DNA from: Iphinoe sp. HA4291-MV1
GTDB taxonomy: Bacteria; Cyanobacteriota; Cyanobacteriia; Cyanobacteriales; Nostocaceae
DNA: 50,787 nucleotides
Reading direction: 5' to 3'
Assembly: GCA_019359415.1 (NCBI GenBank)
Contig: JAHHHH010000055.1
Coordinates: 1-50,787 of the forward strand
Shown: piece by piece, positions 44,234 to 50,787 of the stretch
Numbering within the stretch: position 1 is the stretch's first letter
Layout of the letters: each line of letters begins with the position of its first letter
The notes under the pieces: model-generated
Database searches by the model: none
Told to the model about the DNA's origin: nothing
Seen by the model: the letters and a program-made list of their open reading frames with translations, nothing else
Translations under genes and position numbers: made by a program

Positions 44234-44431
44234 TTACAAATAAGGGAGCATGAGGCGCACGTTTTCTTCATCGCGCTCATTGACAACTACCATTTTCGAC
44301 AGGCTACGTTTCCTAGTGGAGGATTTGTGCTGTAGTATGTGGTTTTTGAAAGCTTTGCGACGTACGATTTTGCCGCTACCTGTGGCGCGGAATCTCTTTG
44401 CCGCTGCTTTACGAGTTTTGAGTTTAGGCAT
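44234..44431 (-). CDS. rpmI: Ribosomal protein bL35
   Basis: A 65-residue basic protein starting [21 protein letters not shown] and ending [12 protein letters not shown]. It is the first gene of the rpmI-rplT pair; infC is not upstream, as is usual in cyanobacteria. The gene-free 402-bp stretch upstream (44432-44833) includes the likely promoter and no other coding sequence. Confidence 0.98.
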   Translation of the reverse strand: MPKLKTRKAAAKRFRATGSGKIVRRKAFKNHILQHKSSTRKRSLSKMVVVNERDEENVRLMLPYL

Positions 44432-44833
44432 GAGCTGGCTTTAATTCGACACAATCTATGATTATAAACTAAGAATTTTGCAACGAACCGCACCAGGTGC
44501 TGGGAAAGCAGAGAAATTTTTTGAAGAAGAACAAGAGAACGTAGAACGAGAGAATTCCCCACAAATGAAATTGGGGAGCCAGTCGTACAGAACTTATACC
44601 GATATTAACCTACGTGTTTCTCAAAAATTGCTGTTAGCGTAGCGGGGCAAAGCCCGTTCTGACTACTGAGTTGCTGAGTTCTTTCTTCGGTAACAAAATC
44701 ATATAATAGCGGGATACTTCCATCATTTCAAATATCTGAGCGCCCAAGGGGCGCGATTACACGCCCGCAACGAATGAAAGAAACACCTCTTTCCCTTCTT
44801 CCCTGTTAAGAGTTCCCTGTGTTTCTTGAAAGT

Positions 44834-45937
44834 TTAGTTGGAAGCCCTTTGTTCAAACAATCCTAACTGTACCGCCTGTTGATTATTATCAGCATTTTCT
44901 GATTCGATGGGTGGTAAGTCTGCTGGAGGTTCAACAACCAAGGGAGCATTTTCTTCAAATCTCAATTTCGAGCCTTTGATGTAGTCTTCATCAATCTCAA
45001 AAGCTAACCAACGTCTTTGTAAGGTTTCTGCAACCCGAGCTGTCATATTAGAACCGGCGAAAGGATCTAAGACAATATCGCCTGGTTCCGTACAAAGGTT
45101 GATGACAAATTCTGGTAAGGCTTGAGGGAATCTTGCCGGGTGTGGTTTAAAACCTTCTTCTTTGCACCGCCGTTGATAATAATCGTTAGAAGCGGTATTC
45201 GAGGCGGAAATCACATTTACAGGTTGGATGAAATCTTCAAATAAAATTCCTTCTAAAAGAGTCGGTTGCCCTATTTCTTCTTTGTTTGTGCTGCAACATC
45301 CATCAATAATATTGGGGGGAATAGCCCCTCCTCTGTCGTTCCCAAATTTATCGGAAATATCATGACCAGATGGTCTAACTTTAGGCTTGTATCCATTCTT
45401 AAGAAGATTTTTCATCGCATCGCTATAAGGCTTCAAAACTCTTCTATTATTAGCTTTAGGATGAGGTTCTTTTGACAACCACCAAACTGTATTTACCGAA
45501 TCTTTGACTCTTTCCCTGCGAACTGTCACCCATTCAGCTGGAGTGGGAAGTTTGGCTGGATTATACCAATATAATTCTTGTGCCAGATAAAACCCAAGTC
45601 CGCCTTTTTCTTTTGCTTTGCACAGAGCAACAACCAGTTCAAAGTGGTAGAGAGAACGAACTGGCATCCCCTTAATCCAACTGCCACCAATATCAATAAC
45701 CAGTGAGCCTGTTGGTTTGAGAATACGGTAAAATTGTGCTGCAAAATCTTTAAACCATTCCACATATTCATCAGCATCAACGTTTCCATATTCTTTTTTA
45801 CGAACTAGTGCGAATGGTGGAGACGTGCAAATCAGGTCGATACTTTCGCTATCGATAAGAGCCATTAATTCCAGGCTGTTTCCCAAATAAGCCGCACCAA
45901 ATTTTGTTTCGTAGTAAGGGTTACACTGAAGTCTCAT
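44834..45937 (-). CDS. N4-cytosine-type DNA methyltransferase, M.PvuII-like, no partner nuclease
   Basis: A 367-residue beta-class methyltransferase. The catalytic motif is TSPPFALVRKKEYGN (SPPF indicates N4-methylcytosine). VIDIGGSWIKGMPVRSLYHF, YWYNPAKLPTPAEW, VRPSGHDIS and HPARFPQALPEF follow, and the SAM site DPFAGSNMT lies near the C-terminus, where the permuted order of this class puts it. Several of these blocks match M.PvuII as I remember it, so CAGCTG is a reasonable guess for the target. No restriction gene adjoins, so it is probably a solitary methylase. Confidence 0.88.
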   Translation of the reverse strand: MRLQCNPYYETKFGAAYLGNSLELMALIDSESIDLICTSPPFALVRKKEYGNVDADEYVEWFKDFAAQFYRILKPTGSLVIDIGGSWIKGMPVRSLYHFELVVALCKAKEKGGLGFYLAQELYWYNPAKLPTPAEWVTVRRERVKDSVNTVWWLSKEPHPKANNRRVLKPYSDAMKNLLKNGYKPKVRPSGHDISDKFGNDRGGAIPPNIIDGCCSTNKEEIGQPTLLEGILFEDFIQPVNVISASNTASNDYYQRRCKEEGFKPHPARFPQALPEFVINLCTEPGDIVLDPFAGSNMTARVAETLQRRWLAFEIDEDYIKGSKLRFEENAPLVVEPPADLPPIESENADNNQQAVQLGLFEQRASN

Positions 45938-46261
45938 ATCAACTTGTTTAGTACTCTTGTACTCTTAACGAAGACAGTATTATCCATAAAAGCATAAGTT
46001 TTCCAACTGTTAGCTATTTTTCTATCAATTTGTTGGCTGAGTAGGGCAACGCGCTAAGTATCTGCGTTAGTCTTAGTGCACTAAATCTAATCAGAATCTT
46101 TAAGTATGAGTAAGTTTCTGCTCAAGATAGAGCCAATTTCACAAAAGTTCATTCTTTAGGAGGAAGTAGTAGCTAATAATACTAATCTAATTTATAGCTA
46201 GTAGTACTAATCTATAGCAATCCTAAATCATTTGTAAAATTCTCTCTTCTCTCTTTTCTTG

Positions 46262-46360
46262 GCGCTCTTCTCCTGGCGGAGACGCTGCTTTGTAAGTCCT
46301 GCGGACAGGCTTGCGCCAACGCCTCTGGCGTCGCCCTTTGGGCGAAGGCGTCTTGGCGGT
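46262..46360. repeat. GC-rich palindromic interspersed repeats
   Basis: Tandem small palindromes (CTCCTGGCGGAGACGC, GTCCTGCGGACAGGC, GCCTCTGGCGTCGCCCTTTG) fill part of the gene-free stretch 45938-46419. The rest of that stretch is AT-rich leader for the csbD-like gene. Confidence 0.75.
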
Positions 46361-46419
46361 TGATAATTTTTACAACTCAAATAGGACTGCTATACTTTAA
46401 GTAAGCAAGGAGAAATTCT

Positions 46420-46623
46420 GTGAGTTTAGAAGACCGCATCAAAGCAACTGCTAAGAACATTGAAGGCAAAATTCAAGAAGTTGTAGGTGATATCACTGGC
46501 AATACACAAGATCAAGTGGAAGGCAAAGCAAAGCAAGGTGAGGCTCAGGGTCGTCACGTTGTTGAAAACGTAAAAGATAAAATTGAAGATGTAAAAAATC
46601 AAGTCAAGAAAGCGCTTGAATAA
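46420..46623 (+). CDS. CsbD family stress protein
   Basis: A 67-residue hydrophilic helical protein with GTG start 46420 and a strong AAGGAG ribosome binding site (46407-46412). NIEGKIQEVVGDITGNTQDQ, then VEGKAKQGEAQG, are the CsbD signature. Such proteins accumulate under general or osmotic stress; their activity is unknown. It precedes a small membrane peptide and a PRC-barrel protein on the same strand, possibly a stress-related group. Confidence 0.92.
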   Translation: MSLEDRIKATAKNIEGKIQEVVGDITGNTQDQVEGKAKQGEAQGRHVVENVKDKIEDVKNQVKKALE

Positions 46624-46678
46624 TAGCTTGACTAATAAAATACTCGGCTAGCAAAGAATAGAATCTGACAGTGTTCCA

Positions 46679-46746
46679 GCCATCACCTACTGCCTGAATC
46701 CTTCTGCTCATAATTGATCAGGCTTGCGCTACGGATTGGTGATGGC
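46679..46746 (+). other. Nested inverted repeats in the 46.6-46.9 kb gap, possible structured leader
   Basis: GCCATCACC (46679) pairs with GGTGATGGC (46738), and inside it GCCTGA pairs with TCAGGC. A second stem, CAACCAC with GTGGTTG, follows near 46780-46825 before TCTTTTAT. The gap 46624-46942 contains no other feature. These could be terminators of the csbD-like gene or RNA structure in the next gene's leader. Confidence 0.35.
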
Positions 46747-46942
46747 AAAACCCATTATTGTCTGAAAGATACACTCTCAACCACGAACGCATCATGTTCG
46801 GTGAGATATATTGTGGTTGGTCTTTTATACACATCATCCGATGCTTTGAGTCGGCTAAATTAGAGTTCTCATAACTCACAAGAGTGTTTCTTCTCGTGGA
46901 TAGTCATCCTGTCACCTGATTTCGGAGCAAAGGAGCAATGTC

Positions 46943-47152
46943 ATGCCAAGACTAGTCGGTCGGCGATCTAACGATAGTTTGTATGTGCTATCTGTCTTTG
47001 TTGTTGCGATCGCGGTAGGAGGAGTACTTCAGTACTCTGGTGTCATTAATATCCAGAACTTGGTTGAGCAGACGAAAGTCAAGTTTAACAAGAGTAGCCT
47101 GCCTCCCGATTTTGGTATTGCTCATCCACATAATGAACGGATAGGTGCTTAG
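46943..47152 (+). CDS. Small single-TM membrane peptide
   Basis: A 69-residue protein with AAAGGAG upstream. It has a basic N-terminus (MPRLVGRRSN), one TM helix (SLYVLSVFVVAIAVGGVLQY) and a polar tail. No family is recognised. It ends 10 bp before the start of the PRC-barrel gene, so the two are probably co-translated. Confidence 0.7.
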   Translation: MPRLVGRRSNDSLYVLSVFVVAIAVGGVLQYSGVINIQNLVEQTKVKFNKSSLPPDFGIAHPHNERIGA

Positions 47153-47162
47153 AGGTTCAAAG

Positions 47163-48989
47163 ATGCGTAGAGGAAGCGATTTACTCGGTAAAGTTGTTGT
47201 GACCTATGACACCGGGGAACAAATTGAGCGGATTCAAGATTTAATTTTTGATCAAGATAGCCATCAGCTTCTCGGACTCGTTGTGGATGATGGAGGGTTA
47301 TTTCGCGCTACCCGCGTCATTCCATTCAACAATCTACAGGCGATCGGTCCAAATGCAGTCGTTGTACCATCCCAAACAGCGGTTGTGAAGGTTAGAACTG
47401 TGCCTGAGATCAGAGCGATCGTAAAGCGCAATAATGTGCTCAGGGGAACCCGGATTTTGACAGTCAATGGGCGCGACCTAGGTACTATGGTTGACCTTTA
47501 CTTTGACGAGCAGACAGGCTCTGTTGAGGGCTACGAAGTCTCCGGCGGTTTGTTTGCCGATGCCTACTCTGGTCGCTCCTTCGTTCCTGCTCCTCAAACC
47601 CTGAAAATTGGTGAGGATGTCGCATTCGTACCAATAGAAACAGCCGAATTGATGCAGGAGCAAGTTGGCGGTATTCGGGGGGCTGTTCAGGCAGCTGGTG
47701 ACACGTTCCAGGTTACAACTGCTTTGGCAGGTAGGAAGCTTCAGGAAGCGACTCAAACTGCAACAGAAAGGTTGCAAGAAACAACAGATGCTGTTAGTAA
47801 GCGACTACAAGATGTTAATCAGGCAACTGTTGCCTCCATTACTAATACGATAGTTGATCCGGCTGCACAGAAAGCGTTCGTGATTGGTAAAGTTGTAGTT
47901 CAGGATGTAGTTGCTCCGGATGGAACACTATTGGTTGTGCAGGGACAGCCAGTTACCTTGTTGGTTGCAGAAGAAGCTGAGCGCCTTGGTGTGCTTGATC
48001 AACTTTACCGGGCAACAGGAGGTCGTGTTGTGGCGGAGTTAAACCGCAAGATACAAGAAACAGCCAACACAACCAACGTACAATTCCAGGAAATTGTAGA
48101 CGTTACCAGCGAAAGGTTGCAACAGACAGCTGGCGTTGCTAATGAAAGACTGCGAGAAATGACCCGTAGTGCTGCTGCTAGATTAACAAATGCAGTGGTT
48201 GATCCAGAAGAGCAAAAGGCGCTTGTCATTGACAGAGTGGTTGATTATGATGTCATTGCCCTAGATGGAACGTTGATCATTGCTCAAGGTCAGTTAGTCA
48301 CGCTAGAGATTGCCGATCAAGCTGAACGTCAGGGTGTGCTTGACCAACTCTTTCGGTCGGCTGGAGGCAGCTTAACAGCCGAGTTGAGCAACTCAGCAAA
48401 CAGCTTCCTTGCCAGTCATGTGGTTGAACAAGCATTAGGTCGGCGGGTACATCGTATCGTTCAAACTAATGAAGCATTGGTCGTAGCTGCGCCAGGACAA
48501 ATTGTGACGCCACAAGTCATTGAGCGAGCGCGGGCTTATCGCCAGGAGCAGGCTTTACTCAATGCTGTTGGTTTGACCTCAACTGAAGCAGCTTATTCCA
48601 ATGCTAACAGAACGTTTGCAGACACGGGTGAGCTCGTCTTGGATGGTGTCATTCAAATGCGGGAGAATGCAAATACTTTGTTGGTAGTGCTCAGAGAAAG
48701 GTTTGAACATTTACGTAACCAGGCAGTTCAGCTACTGGAAGAACGACGGATGAAGCAAGCCTTGGGACGTCCAGTGAACCGAATTATCCTTGATCGGGAG
48801 GACAACATTATTCTGAGTCCTGGTGATATCATCACCCATCGTGCGATCGCACTTGCTCGTCAAGCTGATGTTCTTGATATCCTGTTTAGCTCTGTATGGA
48901 AGACTCCAGAACTTCCAGCTACCGTACTACTGGACTCATCAGCAAAGACTACAGTGAAAGATACAAGCTCGGTGGTATTGTCGAATTAA
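47163..48989 (+). CDS. PRC-barrel protein with duplicated C-terminal repeats
   Basis: A 608-residue protein from ATG 47163. Two PRC-barrel domains open it (MRRGSDLLGKVVVTYDTG and VLRGTRILTVNGRDLGTMVD). Amphipathic helical stretches of LQE.TQTA.ERLQETT character follow, alternating with two copies of a block containing AFVIGKVVVQDVVAPDGTLL or ALVIDRVVDYDVIALDGTLI. Two later copies of an LGRRVHRIV / LGRPVNRII block close it. PRC-barrels occur in photosynthetic reaction-centre H subunits and RNA-processing proteins. The repeats suggest a scaffold or surface role. The true start may also be 47145 (6 residues longer). Confidence 0.85.
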   Translation: MRRGSDLLGKVVVTYDTGEQIERIQDLIFDQDSHQLLGLVVDDGGLFRATRVIPFNNLQAIGPNAVVVPSQTAVVKVRTVPEIRAIVKRNNVLRGTRILTVNGRDLGTMVDLYFDEQTGSVEGYEVSGGLFADAYSGRSFVPAPQTLKIGEDVAFVPIETAELMQEQVGGIRGAVQAAGDTFQVTTALAGRKLQEATQTATERLQETTDAVSKRLQDVNQATVASITNTIVDPAAQKAFVIGKVVVQDVVAPDGTLLVVQGQPVTLLVAEEAERLGVLDQLYRATGGRVVAELNRKIQETANTTNVQFQEIVDVTSERLQQTAGVANERLREMTRSAAARLTNAVVDPEEQKALVIDRVVDYDVIALDGTLIIAQGQLVTLEIADQAERQGVLDQLFRSAGGSLTAELSNSANSFLASHVVEQALGRRVHRIVQTNEALVVAAPGQIVTPQVIERARAYRQEQALLNAVGLTSTEAAYSNANRTFADTGELVLDGVIQMRENANTLLVVLRERFEHLRNQAVQLLEERRMKQALGRPVNRIILDREDNIILSPGDIITHRAIALARQADVLDILFSSVWKTPELPATVLLDSSAKTTVKDTSSVVLSN

Positions 48990-49090
48990 CTTTCTTGTTC
49001 GGCGTCAATTAATTGAGCTATTTGGTTATAGCGACGCCGAACTAGCAACCACTGATTCAACCGCCTGTTTAGTAGCCGCGCCGATAATTT

Positions 49091-49241
49091 TCATAAGGGC
49101 AGTGCAGGAAGTTCGGCATTAAAACCTTTATTTTTTATGAGTGAATAAGCAAGAATTTCGGTATCTGCTGTAACGAGAGAGAAATCATAGATCCTTGCAG
49201 TAGCAACAATCAATCTATCAGCAGGATCTTTGTGGAGCCTG
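49091..49241 (-). pseudogene. C-terminal fragment of a VapC-type PIN toxin
   Basis: On the minus strand the frame reads LHKDPADRLIVATARIYDFS, then LVTADTEILAYS and a stop at 49091. This is the end of a PIN-domain toxin with its terminal aspartates. Upstream of 49241 the frame enters a GC-rich palindromic repeat (to about 49280) and no PIN N-terminus is found. The gene was therefore truncated, perhaps at a repeat insertion. No VapB gene adjoins. Confidence 0.7.
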
Positions 49242-49337
49242 CGGGAACGCCCGTCGCCTCTGTCGGGAAAGCCATCATTCGCGCTAGCTCCCCAACCTAC
49301 ATAATTTTATGTTTTTTGCGCTAAGGCACTTAAGCGT

Positions 49338-49412
49338 AATAAAATGTCCCGCCGTCAAACCCAGATCCTCTACACCAACCCGTTAACTTAATACACGGCG
49401 GGACATTTTATT
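49338..49412. repeat. 75-bp element with perfect 18-bp inverted ends
   Basis: AATAAAATGTCCCGCCGT (49338-49355) and ACGGCGGGACATTTTATT (49395-49412) flank a 39-nt centre. The right end is followed by a T-rich run. It may be a tiny MITE or a long-looped terminator for the convergent genes. Confidence 0.7.
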
Positions 49413-49475
49413 TTTTGGATCTCCCTAACTGAAGTGTATTGGTTTATAGACGAAATCGCGGCTGCAAGAGAAGGT

Positions 49476-50324
49476 TTAATTTTTAAGCGTCCCGCTGATT
49501 TTGGGATCTAGAACGAGTTCCGAACCGGATTCGTTGACATGATATGTCCAAGATTGTCTGCCAACTTGCACAACTACTTCCCAGCCTTTAATGGGTTTGT
49601 ATTCTTTGGTGCAAACTTCGCCAAATTTGAATTCGCAGGAATTACCAAAGGTTTTGGGTGTGACTTTGGTAATTTTTAAGTCAGCAGCCGGTATTCTGGA
49701 ACGCTTGGAGGCGTCGCGCAAAATCGTATTTTCGATTTCTTTTGGCAGTGCGGTTGGTTGTGATGTACCCACCTTTGGATCTAAAACAATTTGTGAGCCA
49801 GATTCGTTGACGTGATAAGTCCAAGAATCATCTTGCACGCGAACAACCACTTCCCAACCTTTAATGGGGTTAAATTCCCGTGTACAAACTTCTCCAAATT
49901 TGAAGATGCAGGGATTGCTAAAGGTTTTTGCTGTCGCTTGGGTAATCTGCAACTCACGGATTGGTACGCCAGAACGTTTGGAAGCATTGCGCAGAATTGC
50001 ATTTGCTATGCGTCTTGGCAGAACGTTTGAGATCTGGGTTGTCTTTTGAGATATTCGAATTGTTTGCTTGCCATTTACCTGTCTCTGCTCAACGGTAGAA
50101 GTTTGTTCAACGGTAGAAGTTTGTTCAACGTCAGAAATCTGTTCAACACTAGAAATCTGTTTAACGCTAGAAGTCTGTTCAACGCTAGAAGCAGCAGCAG
50201 AATTGTTTCCAACTCCTCCCAGTCCACTTGATAACAGGCTCGTTAACGTTAAAGTCAACAAAATTCCTTTAGGAGACTTGAGTGTTTTGTTGAGTGCAGG
50301 ATATAGTTTGTTTATGTCTTTCAT
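49476..50324 (-). CDS. Secreted protein with two repeated Cys-paired domains
   Basis: A 282-residue protein. A signal-like hydrophobic stretch lies at about 20-45 (GILLTLTLTSLLSSGLGGVG). Six degenerate hexapeptides of SVEQTS/SVKQIS type follow (residues about 46-85). Then come two roughly 75-residue copies of one domain: A/TILR(N/D)ASKRS, LQIT/LKIT, a Cys pair 9-10 residues apart (CIFKFGEVC, CEFKFGEVC), and GWEVVVRVQDDSWTYHVNES. The Cys pairs probably form a disulfide in the periplasm or outside. I recall this domain from cyanobacterial secreted proteins without a known function. Confidence 0.8.
   Translation of the reverse strand: MKDINKLYPALNKTLKSPKGILLTLTLTSLLSSGLGGVGNNSAAASSVEQTSSVKQISSVEQISDVEQTSTVEQTSTVEQRQVNGKQTIRISQKTTQISNVLPRRIANAILRNASKRSGVPIRELQITQATAKTFSNPCIFKFGEVCTREFNPIKGWEVVVRVQDDSWTYHVNESGSQIVLDPKVGTSQPTALPKEIENTILRDASKRSRIPAADLKITKVTPKTFGNSCEFKFGEVCTKEYKPIKGWEVVVQVGRQSWTYHVNESGSELVLDPKISGTLKN
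50088..50190. repeat. 18-bp tandem repeat inside the secreted-protein gene
   Basis: About six units of TTCAACGSTAGAAGTTTG type encode the SVEQTS hexapeptides. Because the period is a multiple of three, unit changes keep the frame. Confidence 0.85.
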
Positions 50325-50631
50325 TAGGACACCTTAAAGATTGAATAAATTGAATAAGTTAGGTTGCGACTAGGGGCTATGCCCTTAGCGCAGCTTTTGC
50401 ATATTTTGGTTTTGCTCTAGGACTAGAGACTACAAACTCAAATCTAAAAGTTTCGGCTCATGTGCCGGTTTTGTTTGTGTCTTCTGCTCCATAAAATCTA
50501 CTCAAAACAACAGAGGTTGCTCAAAGCTCTTATTTAGCACGGTTAAAGCCAGTTGCCAACTAATAACGCCTACGTTGGATAACAAGGTGATTACCAAATG
50601 TGAGAGATGCTTTCACCCCGCGCCGGAGAAA

Positions 50632-50656
50632 GGGAGCATCCCAAATGTGTAAATTT
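50632..50656 (+). repeat. Third copy of the MITE-like terminal sequence
   Basis: GGGAGCATCCCAAATGTG followed by TAAATTT matches the left ends of elements at 18212 and 24063. It lies 100 bp before an IS630-type transposase start, so it may be the left terminus of the autonomous IS. The rest of the gap 50325-50731 holds a palindromic repeat at about 50373-50400 and no gene. Confidence 0.65.
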
Positions 50657-50731
50657 ATTTTATAGCGGTTCTCAGTTGAGTGAAATACAGTATGGGAGAA
50701 TCTGAATATATCAATAACCAAGTACTTCACT

Positions 50732-50787
50732 ATGAAAGCTTACTCCACGGATCTACGCCAAAAAATAATTGATGCATACAACAATAA
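50732..50787 (+). CDS. IS630-type transposase, 5' end only (runs off the window)
   Basis: The ATG at 50732 opens MKAYSTDLRQKIIDAYNN, the standard N-terminal helix-turn-helix start of IS630-family transposases. Only 18 codons are inside the window. The upstream GGGAGCATCCC terminal-like sequence supports an insertion sequence starting near 50632. Confidence 0.75.
   Translation, partial: MKAYSTDLRQKIIDAYNN

Noticed and set aside
1-50787. tRNA or rRNA genes
   Set aside because: No T-loop GGTTCRA-type motif with a matching cloverleaf or rRNA-like stretch was noticed; a covariance-model scan would settle this.

Overview
The window looks like chromosome of a filamentous, probably heterocyst-forming cyanobacterium (Nostocales type). 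Pointers are the many GCGATCGC (HIP1) sites, a chlB gene, an lrtA-type ribosome hibernation factor, PrxQ, a PAP/fibrillin remnant, Uma2 nucleases, AAA_35 ATPases, and abundant short palindromic and tandem repeats typical of these genomes. All assignments come from reading the sequence and recalling families; no database search was possible.

Layout. 0.1-3.5 kb: hybrid histidine kinase plus response regulator. 3.7-7.7 kb: DUF433 antitoxin with a nonsense-mutated DUF5615 partner, a sugar-type ABC binding lipoprotein, and a lone IS605-type tnpB. 7.8-9.5 kb: AAA_35 ATPase with a broken C-terminus. 9.6-12.3 kb: four-gene periplasmic redox operon (thioredoxin-like protein, CcdA, cytochrome b, molybdopterin oxidoreductase). 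12.5-18.1 kb: accessory zone with a heptapeptide-repeat protein, a second AAA_35 ATPase, a small monooxygenase, fragments of PAP and TPR genes, an Asn/Gly-tailed small protein and a DUF4926/DUF6883 pair. 18.2-24.2 kb: two MITE-like elements and a 21-bp repeat array around mtnB, mtnD, lipB, lrtA/hpf, prxQ, DUF433 and Uma2. 24.3-28.4 kb: membrane acyltransferase, Phd-like antitoxin, chlB, methyltransferase.

28.4-42.2 kb is the centrepiece: a long minus-strand type III-D-like CRISPR effector operon. It contains Cas10 with GGDD and no visible HD motif, four Cas7-type RAMPs, Csx10 (Cas5), a Cas11-like small subunit, a Csx19-like protein and a CARF protein. It also holds an embedded PD-(D/E)XK-like protein and an unrecognised protein with an OB/S1-like tail. 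A three-gene HEPN-containing cassette lies downstream. No cas1, cas2 or cas6 is present. Degenerate CRISPR repeats lie at both ends in opposite orientation. Several genes overlap by ATGA, so the complex is probably made from one transcript, and crRNA would have to come from elsewhere.

42.3-50.8 kb: TPR protein, amino-acid-type binding protein, rpmI-rplT, an orphan M.PvuII-like methyltransferase, a CsbD / membrane peptide / PRC-barrel group, a VapC remnant, a 75-bp inverted-repeat element, a secreted two-repeat protein, and the start of an IS630-type transposase cut by the window end.

A recurring theme is short GC-rich palindromic repeats that sit between genes and also appear to have been inserted in frame inside tnpB, a Uma2 gene and a CRISPR-operon gene.
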